Of a stretch of DNA of 64,000 nucleotides, positions 11,655-34,640 are shown in pieces. Every line of letters begins with the position of its first letter. Positions within the stretch are counted from its first letter, which is position 1. The position numbers and the translations under genes are program-made. The stretch is taken from contig WPIO01000046.1 of NCBI GenBank assembly GCA_009760855.2, positions 2,990,001-3,054,000 on the forward strand, written 5' to 3'. A model generated the notes under the pieces. It ran no database searches, was not told where the DNA came from, and saw nothing but the letters and a program-made list of their open reading frames with translations. The stretch comes from Cristatella mucedo. Taxonomy: Eukaryota; Bryozoa; Phylactolaemata; Cristatellidae.

Positions 11655-12140
11655 GTTGGCGCTTGCGACTGAGCTTAATTGTTTCCGTGCTTTAAGACCG
11701 ATGGGTATTGGCCCGCTTACCTTAACCTTAATGGCTTTCGTTTACCTCGATCAATAATGCCTGACTAAATTGCACTTGTTCCGATAACGGTTACTTCAAA
11801 AAGTGACGAATAATGCACGGCGAATGCAAGTTTAGGTTTTTGCGCTATTGTTTAGTATGTTAGTTAATACCATTATGTGAGTTTATTTATTGGCTCCGGG
11901 CTTTTAGGCGAGAGCCTCAGAGATCGTGCTGTGAAAAAAATAAGTAGGGTTGGTTCTTGCGACTAAGCCCAACATGTTTCGGTACTTTATAGCCAATAGG
12001 CGGTGGCAGTGTAACGTTTGTTTGTGTCTTACATTCACCTTGTCTTATCGCTTTCCATTACATTTATCTTTTTTTACTAGGGTTATGTATTCAAACTTTG
12101 TTGAATAATATATGGCGAAAGCGAGTTTAAGTAATTTGTT
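11655..12140 (+). repeat. Diverged ~200-bp direct duplication
   Basis: Two copies, about 11655-11870 and 11946-12145. Shared anchors: gggttgg..cttgcgact, tgtttc.gt.cttta, accttaa/caccttg, and a closing gcgaa.gc.agttta. Diverged and with small gaps. Confidence 0.5.
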
Positions 12141-12170
12141 AGAACGGCATTCACTGCTTTTTCTAGCTTA

Positions 12171-12342
<172 letters not shown>

Positions 12343-12645
12343 GGTCTCACTATGCCACTCAGTTCCATGAAAAAGCAGGCACCAGTCACTCGTTCAAACA
12401 CATACCCACACTCGCGAGCTCGCGATAAAAAAATTGACAATTGAAAGGACGTCAAACAATTAAAGGTACGACATTTATTACCGCTTATCAGAGATTTCCA
12501 AAGCAATCCCTGAAGGCTGCACTGCGTGCGTTGCAAAGCACCTAGGCTAATGGGTATGCAAAGCACTCAAACGGACTGGTTGCCCACCACCTAGTCAGTA
12601 ATACATATTTTTGCGGCTATCCTTCATTGCCATCGATGCAAGCCG

Positions 12646-12805
12646 GGGAGCTATGATGGCACACTAGTTAATGTGGTTGCTTATCACGACCTCGGTCCCG
12701 AGTTCGTGGGTTCGAATCCTGCGGTGGGCGATCCTTTATCGCCGCTGCAAGCGGTAGTGATGGCCATAAAGGCTCTTCTGCCCCTGTACAAAAAAATCAG
12801 CTAGA
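12646..12805 (+). mobile_element. SINE-1 (tRNA-derived)
   Basis: tRNA-like head with B box GGTTCGAATCC at 12709-12719 preceded by the family's acgacctcggtcccgag arm, then cgatcctttatcgccgctgc body and a tail ending aaaaaaatcagctag. Confidence 0.8.
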
Positions 12806-12900
12806 ACTTATTGAATTTTTCTTATGCAGGCCGTCTTTATTATCACGCACATACTGATCATCGCCTGTTGCCATGCTATGGTGCTGACGAGCAAAAAATA

Positions 12901-13050
12901 CTAGCTGATTTAACAGCCTCTTTTGTATAGCGACAGAAGAGCCTTCTCGGCTATCACTACCCCTCGAAATGGCGATATAGAACCACCCACTGCAGGATTC
13001 GAACCAACAACCTCGGGACCAATATCACGGTAAGCAGCCGCATTATGTCG
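12901..13050 (-). mobile_element. SINE-1, minus strand
   Basis: Complement of the SINE-1 consensus from the ctagctgatttaacagcctc tail through ggattcgaacc (B box). The 5' head is diverged. A solo LTR lies immediately beyond its head. Confidence 0.75.
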
Positions 13051-13066
13051 TCGAAATCATCAATGA

Positions 13067-13510
13067 GACTCTGTGACGGCCCTCCGCACGACCTGTCGTC
13101 GGGCTGGGTAGCGCGACCGAGCAACAAGTCTGCTGACTCCAACACCAAAACCTTTATTTCAAGCTACGCCGGCCACGCCCAGTTTACACACACTAGACGG
13201 CTGCCGGCGTCGAGGGATCTCGCCCTCCCCTCCCGTTGTACTCCTCCGACAGCCCTTATTCCATGCATGTTGTTTTTTGCACTGTCGGGCCATTGTCCGT
13301 TCCGAACCCGCCCGACAGCTGGTGGCAGTTTGTGGTAGATTGATGTCCCCACAGATGCTGCCAATGCATGGATTTGGGCAGGACTGCCGAGTCATCGTCT
13401 GCCCTTCCACCGGTCGTGAGCTTGCGGCTGCGTAGGCAGTCTGAGAGAGCCATAGTGAGGTCTCAGCCCAGTGCTCGCAGGCTGCAAGCGTCGTGTTCCT
13501 TCACAGACTC
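13067..13510 (-). mobile_element. Solo LTR with target duplication
   Basis: A 434-bp element at 13072-13505 begins TGTGACGG and ends CCTTCACA, giving TG...CA ends with 5-bp inverted termini (TGTGA/TCACA), flanked by an exact 5-bp duplication GACTC at 13067-13071 and 13506-13510. A minus-strand AATAAA (plus ctttattt, near 13152) sits about 80 bp from the plus-left end, so the element is read on the minus strand. No internal retroviral-type genes are present: a solo LTR. Confidence 0.8.
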
Positions 13511-14290
13511 ACGTCGTCGCCGTCACCTGAATTTTCCAAGTTGCTGCCTTGCGAACTATTGGTCCAAGTGAAATTGCAAAGCCAGTGGTCTTTCTACAAC
13601 CACTTAGCATGCACAACTTGAGATTCTGCCTTTGGTGAAGGGCGAAAGTTTAACGGGAACACAATCTGGTAGTTGTATAATGAGGCAATAAATGTCATTG
13701 ACCCATAAACTATGAATACCATAAATCAGCCACAGTTCGTACATAAAAATACATCAGGCTAGTAATAAACCTCGGCTTAAAAACATGGCTATTTTGTAAG
13801 CGGCTCAGTTCTAATTCAGCGGCAAAGCTCATAATTTTTAATCGAGGTTCAGCTGTCGAGCTCAAAGTCCATAATCGCAGGGCATTACACTAGGTGGGTG
13901 GGTTAACCTCGGAAACAAACACATCCCGGCAATCTCACATCCAGAACCATCCCTTTGCATTCGCCGCTGTTTAATTGATTCGACGTGTGTCAGAACTTTC
14001 TCTGCAAGCTGCTAAGCTAAGTGGAACAATGCAGCGCCCTCGTCGTTATTTGACTTACGCAGTTCGCGGCGGCTGGTGCCTTGAGTTCAGGCTGATGCTG
14101 CTACCAGCGATTGGTGTTCGAAGTGAAAATAAAGCAGACGCGGCGAGCAGGGTAGCTGAGTCGGCCGTACCTCGGCCATACGGTCGTCCCCGAAGAATGG
14201 AGTCGCATGTTGTGACGGTATGCCCACCCCATGCAAACAGCCAAGTTGTGAAGGGTCTAAAGGAATGCGAAAGAATGACCGGCATTATTA
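13511..14290. other. Intergenic, nothing recognised
   Basis: No supported coding sequence; open frames coincide with simple or moderately GC-rich sequence. Confidence 0.4.
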
Positions 14291-14395
14291 TTAATAATAA
14301 TAATAATAATAATAATTCACTTGATAAAGCGCCCTCAGAGAACTTAATCTCTCTCTCGCTCTCTCTAGGCGCTTTACATTTGCTGTAAAGTGAAT
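14284..14395 (-). mobile_element. LINE-A/SINE-2 type 3' tail fragment
   Basis: (TAA)n run at 14288-14315 followed by the complement of the shared tail (gcgccctcagagaacttaat) and a CT-rich stretch. Too short to say whether LINE-A or SINE-2. Confidence 0.6.
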
Positions 14396-14964
14396 ACACA
14401 AATGCATACGACGGCGGCTAACCAATACACTCGGTATCCTAAATGTTTAGGCCAAGTTTAGTCACTGGAAACCGACAACATAGATCGCCCGGTTAGTACG
14501 CTAGTACTAAAGTGTAGGTCTAGACCAGGGTTCGGTAATCTCTTCGGACTGCTAGGTTTTTCAGGAGGTCAAGAAGGCGCGCCATTCTGGCCAGAAGAAA
14601 CATTACGACGGGCTCATTACGACGGGCCGGCGAAGTGGGCGCGGCCAGATGAACAGACAAACAGTCACAGCAAACGCACATTTGGTCATGGCGATTAAAA
14701 GAGTAGACGTTTATGATTCCTCACCAATCAGGCGCTCCTATTTTATGCAAGCACTGGATAACGATGGCCACAGCTGGAGCTGCAACCGGCATTAACGAAG
14801 AGAAAAACATCCAAGACGATTCAATTTTGCAAGATCCAACAGGAAATAATTGTGGGGCGTTAGGCCGGACTGGATCGCTAGCTAGACTGAATCTTGCCGA
14901 AAGACCGGAGTTTGCCGACCTCTGGCCACGAGATTGCGCCAGCAAACAATAATCTCCTTGCTCT

Positions 14965-15076
14965 TCATGATCCACAGCATAGGTTCGAATCCTACAACGG
15001 GAGAACCTTTACTGCCTATTGCATACGGTAGTGATTGCCTTGAAGGCTCTTCTGCCGCTATGCAAATGAGGCTGTC
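14965..15076 (+). mobile_element. SINE-1 fragment
   Basis: B box GGTTCGAATCC at 14992-15002, then the SINE-1 body with gcctattgcatacggtagtg and gaaggctcttctgccgctat. The head is missing. Confidence 0.65.
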
Positions 15077-16490
15077 GGATATGGTAACTTGAATGAGCTG
15101 GTAGTCATAAAGGCTACATACAGCCGTAGGAATACAGACGACAAGACGGGGGGGGGAAGCAAGAGCAAGTCAAGCAGGCCCGGCCCCCCACAAAGCACCT
15201 TTGAAGGTTATTGATGCTTCAAGAAGCCTCTCGGCGTGCGAGCGTGTTGCGTTGCTAGGAGCCTTGGGTAAGGCGGAGCGGTCACAGAAAGATTTCGAGT
15301 TTTGTTAGATTTACCTCCGGCTTTACCACAATTACACGAGTAGGCTACGCAGCTGCACACTGAATCGCTGCTAGCTACTGTGGGATTGTCTCCTCCTATT
15401 CGGGCCATCGGTTCCAGCTCCCATCTAGTACGCTGTCGATCCGATCGATCGCGGCCGAGGAGCGAGCAGCTTATACCTAACTACATCGCTCATTCTCGAG
15501 CAGAATTTTGAAGTTCGTCGTTCCTGAGTTTATGAGTAGCAGCCTCCGTGCGCTAGAGCCGTGGCATGTCAAGAGGGTGGAGGTGCGGCGACATGGGCAA
15601 CGACGGCAGAGACTTAGTCGCTTAGAATCGAACCGATCGCCCCTTTATTTAGCCGATGCTGCGCAAGATAAACGGAGACAATTACCGAGGCTGAGACGAT
15701 AAGCTTACCTTATCAACTCAATATCCTCTGCTGACAGAGGAGAGCGATTCCTGACTTCTGGCATGTGCTGCCCAAGATGTAGCCAGGGATCGCTTTTCGT
15801 TCGTTCACACTGTGAGCGTACTAAACTCTACGTATATTGCTGCGGCACAGGGAGCTCTCTTTTAGGCATTCCTTGTGCGCTGCAGAATTCTTTCGAAAAC
15901 CGAAGTTCATGGGAACATCATATACGGAAATCGATACAGCTAGGATACGTTTAAAGCTGATCTGCTTGTTGTTTAACCGTGGGGGTAAGAAATTATGGGT
16001 CTGCGGACATCGACATGCGTACCGCTTCGGGCTAATGGATCCCACGCCGGCCGCTGCTTTAGATACCCAGCTAGTAACCTGCATCTTTGTTATGATCTGA
16101 GTGCCTATGATCGCTTCGTTATCGTAGTTCTTGTGCATTTTTACATGTCATTGCTGTTGCTAACACCTGTGCATTATGCAGTAACGAAATAATAGTGCCC
16201 CGGATCAACGGCTAGCTGAGAAGCCGCTCGTTCGGCGGTAGCTGCTAGCCGAGTAACCAGCTCCTTTGGTATTCCTAGCGTTGTCTTGAACCACTCAGCG
16301 TGCTCTCCCTCAAGCATTAATGTGAATATCTCCAAGTCAGTCGTCATCAGGTCTGCTATAACTCCGGCGGCCAAACTTAATGTTTGCCTTTGTAAATCCT
16401 TGCCCGGTTCGCAATAAATCCCGAGTAATAAGCGATCTTATTTCTGAAAAGGTCTCGACGTACACGCCTTGACAAAAAACTTAGCTACAA
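15077..16490. other. Intergenic, nothing recognised
   Basis: A G run at 15150-15157 and a moderately CpG-rich patch near 15420-15660. May include the 5' part of the LINE-A copy that follows, but no motif shows it. Confidence 0.35.
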
Positions 16491-18430
16491 TCGGGTAAAC
16501 TTCCCGACCATGGAAGAGGCTATCCCGACTGGTTTCTCCTTCTTTCACATCCTTAGATCAATCAAAACTGGAGGTGGAGTTGTTATTATCAAGCACTCAA
16601 AATTCGACTTCAAGCCATTTGCTGTACCCTCGAAGCAGTCTTTCGAATCCATTGTCTTGATTTCACCCTGCAGCAAGCTACCAATGGTGGCAGCAGTCTA
16701 TCACCCACCAGGTACCAAATCCTCCGTTACCTCATATTTCACTGATCTCATTTCGATTCGGTGTGCAAGAAATCGATCCGCCTTACGAATGATTTCAACG
16801 TTAAAATTGATAACTTATCTGACTTCTTCAGCACTGAGTTTCATGCACTAACTTGACTCATTGTCTCTTGTAGCTCACGTGCATGGCATTACTTACATCA
16901 AGGGTCTGAAACTCAGCCAAATTTTCTCATACAACTGCACTGTGTCATCACCAATTATTACCAAATCCTGCTTATCTGACCGCATACAGATCTCATTCAG
17001 TCTACAGCGTGTGTCCTCTTCATCCTCCTTCTCATCTAAAATAACCGGTGAATCGCGAAACCTCAAGACCCTTGACAATGATGATGTCCATGCAAGAATA
17101 TCTGCTTCGCCTCTGCCGCTCAATCCTCCACCCAACCTGCCATTATGGGTAGATTGCTGCAACACGACTTTTAGCTGACATGCTCAACGAGTTTGCACCC
17201 CTGACTAAGCCAACTGTGAGCCCTCACCCAGCCTACCTTTGGCTTACCTCACACATTAAACTAGCTAGGTCTACTAGGCACAAGCTTTAAAAGGCACACA
17301 CAAATCAGGACTGATTGTCCATCGACCGGAATACCTGGATTACTGTTGATTTTTGTACCAATCGATCCTAGCAAAGGCTAAGTCTGGCTTCTATAGAAAC
17401 ATTGCTGAATCACAGATGCACAACCCAATAATGCTGACGACGAACATCAACCATTCATCTCCATAACTGCTCCCTTGTTACCTCCTTACGTAGGGATCCC
17501 TGTGGTGATCAAGCTGATCGCTTCTCTAGCTTTTTTGTCAACAAGATAGACAATATAATAATTATTATTACAAGATCAAGGAGTCCATCAATAAGATGGC
17601 ACAATCACCCCTGGAATGCTTACACTCAACTGGCACGGCATTGCACTGGTTCAGGTCCTAACTCAGTGTGAGCCTAGTTTATTAATGTTAATGGACAAAG
17701 ATCATCCGAGGAACCTCCGAAATATATGGTACCTCAGGGATTAATTCTTGGTCCCGATCTGCTTACGGTTTATAATCTCCCTTCCACCGACGTGATTGCC
17801 AAGCACAATCTAGGCTTTCACTTCTTTTCGCATGACACTCAGTTGTACCTCTGATTTGATCCTTCCCAGCCCTCCAGCTCATCGAATTTTCTTAACTTCC
17901 TTGCTGCATGTATTGATGACATCCCCACATGGACGGCAGCACAGTTTCTTAAATTGATTGATGATAAAACCAACTTACTAGTTCTAGGTAAACCCAGTGC
18001 GATTCAGAAATTGGAAAGGTAATGCTCAAAGTCGGCTCTGCCAGCATATCTCCTGTTGAATCTGCACGAAATCTAGGTGCCACGCTTTCAAGTGACCTTT
18101 TATTAGACGGCAGAGTCAGTTCCACAGTCAAGTTTGACTAATTTCATCTACATAACATTGCTTAAATTCGTGCTTGTTTAGACAGGGACACTACATCTAA
18201 ATCGGTCCATTCATTTGTGGTATCCCGTCTTGACTTCTGTAACTCACTGATTGCTGGTCTACCGGCCTGTGCACTCAGGTGCTTACAGCTGTTTGCAAAA
18301 CTCTACAGCTTGGCTTGACTGTCGTGAGAGTCGCAGTCGCCACACCGCACCACTTCTCGCCGGCCTGCACCGGTTCCCAGTCAAGCAACTCATCAACTTC
18401 AAGGTTTTGTCACTCACTTTTAGGTCCATT

Positions 18431-19212
18431 AATCATGCACTGGGGCAGCTCTCAGGCTAGCTGCGATCCCAGCCGTTGCCTTAGTGTGTTCGACTAGGGC
18501 ACCCAGTACAGGCCTCCCGGCTCCTGGTCCACCACAGCTCAGGTTAGAATGGAGCTTTCTGCAGGCGATGCGGTTAGAAGATGGACCGACCAATGCGCTC
18601 GCCATAGTGGGCTCGACTAGGACACACCGGGTATAGACCCAATACAGTTAGAATGGAGCCAGGTGCAAAGGATGCGGTCAGGATGTGCACCGCTAATGGG
18701 CTTAAGTAGAAATAGCAGCTACGCTCTAGCTCAGTAGTTTAGAGGAGAGAGAATATAGCGGGACGATTGAGAGAGCTCGGGGCTGCAGCTTCCGTAGTCG
18801 ACGCGAGACTACGCTTCGAGAGCACAAGAGTCGAACCTACGGCGACGAACAGCTAAGTGCAATTTAGACTGAGAAGTTGTGTTCTGCCGACTCCTCAGTT
18901 AGCTGCTCGTATCTTGGGGTGCTGCAGCCGTCCGCCTTCGGGGTCGGGACCATCGCTAGAGACGCACCCATAGGGTAGGTTATTATACTCGCACTTCGTA
19001 AGTTCGTGCAGTCAACTCCGTCGGTCCGGTGCGTCCAGCGTAAAGCGCTTGCGCCAGCGAGTAACCACTACTAACTGACCCACAATAAACTGTCGCTTTC
19101 GGTGCCCAGTTGTGGCCGCTTGTGTTTTAACCGCGCTGCAGCACTGCATCGCACACAGTCCGCAAGTAGAGAGGGACGGAGGACGAGCAGCAACGACCTC
19201 GCGGTTACAATC
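18431..19212. mobile_element. LTR-like insertion inside LINE-A
   Basis: 774 bp (18435-19208) interrupt the LINE-A reading frame between aggtccatt and ttttggctccagcc, flanked by AATC at 18431-18434 and 19209-19212. It contains AATAAA at 19084-19089 and a tattatactcgcac TATA-like stretch near 18980, in the order promoter then poly(A) as in an LTR. Termini are not TG...CA, so the class is uncertain. Confidence 0.5.
18486..18710 (+). repeat. ~115-bp tandem duplication inside the insertion
   Basis: Two diverged units, each with ctcgactaggacac-like start, gttagaatggagc and gatgcggt motifs, ending near accgaccaatg / accgctaatgg. Confidence 0.55.
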
Positions 19213-19699
19213 TTTTGGCTCCAGCCTACCTGTCAGATCTACTGCCCCACCAGGCTAAGCATCGTGCCACTCGCTTTTCGGAATCTAACTGTTTACCCAT
19301 ACCTTGCACAAATTTCGAATACATTAGAGAAAGTGCCTTTAGTTCGCATGCGCTCAAAGCCTGGAACTCACTCTCGACTTGCTTCACGACATCTTCCGAC
19401 TAGACAACATTTAAAAACCTTTTTTTATCACAACATTAAGAGGCTCCCCGTGATTCGTCCTTTATGTGCTCATGTGTGCTGACACTGTGCATGTTGCCAC
19501 TAACCAAAATTTTATACTGACCCTGTGCATGTCACTCCTAACCATGATGTTTTTGTTGTTTATTGAGCATACTACCAGTAACCATCGGATCGCTCTTCCT
19601 TTGCAGCAACTATAAACGGCCTAGAAAGAGATCGAGTTCTTTGAGGGTACTTTATCAAAGGCATTATTATTATTATTATCAAGACAGCCTGATCTTGCT

Positions 19700-22149
19700 G
19701 TAAATGACAATCTAAGAGAACGAAAGAAGTAAGAGCTGGACTTCTACATCCTGGCAACAACTATGCAGTGAAATGCAGAAAGAAGCAATTGAGTGCTAAT
19801 GTATTATTATTATGTATTATGTTGGATAGCAACCCAGTAGAAGACGAAATTCTCAGCATTCAGTCCCACGGCTAACGCATTGGGTCTTTAAAAAGCCAAT
19901 GCGAATATATCGCTTAGCACCGAAATGCCTAATTAATCACCTGGCCTCTTCCTAAAAAATAAATTAACGAATTAAGAATTGCATCGTCATCAACTGTTTA
20001 GTCCGAAGAAAGGCATACATGTCTAGTTTATCAGTCGAACGATTTCCAACGACGGAAATTTAAATGCCAACTGGTGGCACCTCAAATGCATAACAGGCAT
20101 GCATATCCAAAAGAAGGACATTGGGAATAAAGATGTGTAGACAAAATATCCTTGGATCTCGAGCTAGCATGGGATTACGATCCTGCCAACCTTGAAAAGA
20201 AAATTGCAAAACTAAAATCTAGATGCACATATGTTCAAGTTTCTTTATTACATTGTCTTTATTAGAGCAAGGGGCTCTGGGGACTGGTCTGATGACGGCA
20301 GCTTACAGCTGAAGTGATATAAAGATGGTACATCTTACCAAGTGATAATTTCAAGCAAACCGTTATTGGTAAAGAGATCGTTGCAGAAAGTTCAGAGAGT
20401 TTGATTAGAAACTCGCAATATCTTAAACAGACGATTGAGAATATTCTAAATAAGTAGGGATACCTAAGGATGATTTAGAGCCTGCTGGAGAAGACCACCA
20501 GGCAAATTATGTTGTTCGGTCCCCCAGGGTCTGATATCAAACCGTACACAAAAGTAGTCGAACACAGCCTGATTCAGGAAAAATAGCTGTGGTGGACATT
20601 ACTGCTGTAGAAAGTAAAAGCTTGACAATTTTTTGGGAAAGGAGCTGAACAGCAAACTCCAAAGCAGGATACCAATATTGCCAGTAAGTGCAGTAGTGAG
20701 ATCACTCTTATTAGTAGCAAGGGGGATACCACTGAATAGCTGAATTAATTGCCGAGCATTCTTCTGGTGACGAATAAGGCAAGATTTTACATCTCCCAGT
20801 AAAGCATCGATACCACAGAATCTGGCGACTCATCGATCACAAGTTACCAATATGGTAACAAGAAAACGCATGGTGCTTACAAGCACCTCGTTTCACTGAA
20901 TGCAGCCTTTCTGAATAGCATGCTGACGGGTTTTTCAGGCTGACAAAACTGCAGAAATACAATGTCAATTAAACGCATATTCCACCAGTGTCAGAGACCT
21001 AAACTAGTGCCAAGATCATGATTTCAATAAACCTAATATAGAACCGTGTCGCCTAGAAGGTAACTGCATGCATACCTGAATGTGAGGCAAAGGGCTAAGC
21101 AGCAGCTTCAACAGAATCAAGCATCCCATCTACAATATCATACCGAAAGGTTGTTACAGCAAGCGGCAGCAATTCACTTGTTGGAAGACTTTCGAGCATT
21201 AAAGCTCCATAATGATATACAAAAACAGTGAATCCGCCAATAGCCAGTCATTGAGCTTAATACTATTAATTAATAACCGCACGCACAAAGCCAGTGGTTC
21301 TCGTTCGCTTCAGGTGTCCAGCTCGCCTCCAGTGACTCGACCACGAGCGTGACCTCACAAGGCTTAAATAGTCAGTCAAACAGGCAACATTAGCCAGCCA
21401 CAGTTGGCGAACTGGGACTCACAAGAGTGCTGTAAGAGCCACGGTAGAGTCCAAAGCTGGGTACAGGCCGGTGCTCGTATCTATTTTTTTGTACCACGTA
21501 CAAAACGGGATGATGATACGATGCGACACTTGCAACTCAGGGAGTACGGCCGAGTGCGACTGTATAAATCTGAAGTGTTTCTCTTGCCCCTCTGCTTGGG
21601 CTTCAGACTATGATTGAGTTAACAGGAGTGCAGCCCGATGAAGGTGACAACGTGAGGATTTGAAGAGGAAGATTTTTCCGATCGAGATAAGTAACACGAC
21701 CGGTATGACTGTGTCAGTCGACTGTATGAGCCCATCGTGCAACTGCAGTCGTGGCAACTGCAAAATGGCTCTGGTAGGGGATTCCCCGGTTTGGGACCAG
21801 TAAAGCAGTATGAGATTACTCACTAAAACATTTAAGACACTAGTAATGAAGTCAACCTATCGTGTGAATTAGATAGCCTTAATAGGCGTTTAACTTCATG
21901 AACTCTGACTAATAGACAGATGACCAATAAAAATGTAAAGTATAGGCAGTTCCTGCCTATTAACTAATCTCATTAAGTAAAGTGTCAACAAAATGCACGA
22001 TGTCGCTAAATCTTAGGTCGACAAACAACGATGCCCTAAAAAATTACCGGATAGCATCTGCAAAAAGAAATGCTGTTTAAGCGAGAACTACGGAAATGTT
22101 GAAGTCACATATAAGTTAAAACAGTGTAATACATAGTTCCTTACTTATT
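19700..22149. other. Intergenic, AT-rich, possible protein remnant
   Basis: No supported gene. Around 20150-20600 short frames such as DGTSYQVIISSKPLLVKEIV and LAWDYDPANLEKKIAKLK look protein-like but are broken by stops; they may be remains of a transposon. A (TTA)n stretch lies at 19802-19812. Confidence 0.3.
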
Positions 22150-23129
22150 TTTTTTTTATTAAACATCTTTGTAAAAATCAAAACACGATAGAGAAGCACC
22201 ACAGCTCACTGTCACATTTACGGCAAATTGTATTAACATCAATATGGACATTTAAAAAGAATGTGAATTCTATGCAAATTCAATATACTCTAAAAAATGC
22301 CAGGTACCGGAAAAAACAGAATAAGCTTAAGTCGCCCAAAAAAGTGCAGCAGAAACAACAAGCAATATAGTAATCACACGTTATCCACACAAATCCAGTA
22401 TGAGTCCAAGCCAGGGTTGCTGTGCTACACAGAGGTAGTCGGTACTGGGCTCGTTTATACGCATCGTGGCAGCCATTTAACTAAGCACTTAACAAAGTCA
22501 AAAAACTTGCTCACAAAACAGCATCACACCAGCTGGATTGTGGCACTGCCCGGCAACAAGTGCATGGGGCACGACTCCTGTGTGCTGTTTTTCCCAGTCT
22601 AAGGTACCGACGGAATTTCTTAGGGCAGCGCAGACATCCTAGTCGACTTCTTCTGTATAGCCGTAATTATGTACGGTTTAAAGATCACCAAACCTCGTAG
22701 CAAGCTACAAAAAACCAAGCGCCAACAATCGTAGACAAATCCGTGGCTGCTCAAGAGCATGCGACATTTCACAAGCTGGCATCTACTCGCGAGGGGGATT
22801 TTCATGAGTTCAATTGGCGGCGATTCGAAGGAAACTCCCGATTATGCTGTATGCCCTCTGCCCACTTTCTGGCAAGCCTAAAGTCGCCAATCGGCGAATT
22901 TTTTTTATCGTGCATACGCTGGTTTGCTAAAACGTCACCGTTAGAGGCATTAGGTTCATCGAACTCATTCGTTCTTTTCGCTTCGGTGTAGGCTTCACGC
23001 TCGGTCGAATGCCTGCGACTCCTCATAAACTAGGGACCGCCACCACTTCTGAGCTCGAAGAGTGCACGCGAGCCTGTTGAAGCAGCAGCAGCAGACCTTT
23101 GCTCACCCGCTTACGAAGAGGCGACTTCT
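22150..23129 (-). other. LDB1: Probable LDB 3' UTR
   Basis: Non-coding region after the LDB stop, free of the LINE/SINE families seen elsewhere. The minus-strand AATAAA (TTTATT on plus at 22155-22160) would give a UTR of about 970 nt. Confidence 0.5.
22155..22160 (-). terminator. Poly(A) signal after LDB
   Basis: AATAAA on the minus strand at the end of a plus-strand T run, about 970 nt past the LDB stop. Confidence 0.4.
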
Positions 23130-33522
<10,393 letters not shown>

Positions 33523-34609
33523 CTGGTGGCTTAGGAGGCCTGCGCAGCCTCCCTAAACCTAATGACAAGCATACACAATAAATGAAAGGCACGCGAGGCT
33601 GAGTTGGTAGATTTCAGAGCAACTCACCTGCCCGAGTCACACACATGCGTATGCATTCCTAGGCGCAGGTGCACGAGCGCACGCATAGACACAAAGCTCA
33701 CGTTCTACGAGGTGCGCTGAGAACAATCTGCACTGCTGCCAAGTTCTTATTAGCACGGCTATATGATGGTTTACCTTGACTCCAGTTTACTCGAGTGGCT
33801 TGAGATAATCAGTGTATGCATTAAGGATGCTACACACCAACAGCAGTAGCAGGCGAATAGCAATGTAATACTTGGCTCGGCTGTACTGAGCTAGACCATT
33901 ACTTGAGGGCGTGAATGAAATATTTCGATAGGCCTGATGGCTTGTCTCCACCCTGGCCCCAAGGGTAAGGTGCTCTCGTTTAACCACCACGGTGGTGTGC
34001 TTAAACACATGCTGACCACGTATTGGATAGATGGCCTCTTAGTGCGCTAAACAGATTAAGTATTTTGTTTGTAAAACAAAATAACCGTCCTATCTGCTAC
34101 ACTAACAACAGCCACCTGCATCATTTACAAATGCAGAGCCACGTAGCGAGTCTAGAAGTAATAGCTGAGCTCTTGCTAAGAAGCACTACTAATTCAAAGA
34201 TTGATGCAAACACTACAAAAAAGGAAGTGCAACAAAAGATAGCTTCGCAAACACAGGTAAGAAGTGTAGTTGTTACACTCTGGTTACTGGGTGCTCGAGC
34301 AGATTTGTCGAAGTGTCTTACATAAAGTTAAGTGCATGCTGAATCAGCATGTGCCTGGGGGAGGGGACACAGCTGCAGGCAGTCAACTGTGACCTAACTT
34401 TCCCACGACGTGCCAGCCACCCATGTCAGTCTCTGCCACCGAGCTAGCTCTGCTCACGGTGAGCCATCAAGCACCATCCTATGGCCTACAAAACAGCCTG
34501 AAGCATCCCGCTATTGTGCTGCCACGATGGGGCATGCTTGCTTGCAATGATTTCAGTGCTGAGCCTAACTACAGAATCATCAAGACACTAAGGTGATCAC
34601 TTTCACTGG

Positions 34610-34611
<2 letters not shown>

Positions 34612-34637
<26 letters not shown>
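34612..34637 (+). repeat. (CT)n microsatellite
   Basis: Thirteen or so CT units. Confidence 0.9.

Positions 34638-34640
<3 letters not shown>

Larger units (their letters stand above)
16500..19690 (+). mobile_element. LINE-A, longest copy, interrupted
   Basis: Apurinic-type endonuclease region TGGGVVIIK and LPMVAAVYHPPGT (about 16575-16715), then diverged reverse transcriptase including the FHFFSHDTQLYL box (about 17815-17855) and AAQFLKLIDDKTNLLVLGKP (about 17935-17995), C-terminal LHRFPVKQLINFKVLSLTFR (about 18360-18425) and YLSDLLPHQAKHRATRFSES, then 3' tail with cctagaaagagatcgagttc and (TTA)n at about 19660-19680. Many stops and frameshifts. Split by an inserted element at 18435-19208. 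Confidence 0.85.

Noticed and set aside
12709-12719. Possible tRNA gene (GGTTCGAATCC B box)
   Set aside because: No acceptor stem or complete cloverleaf; the same sequence with body and tail occurs at least six more times, so it is a SINE.
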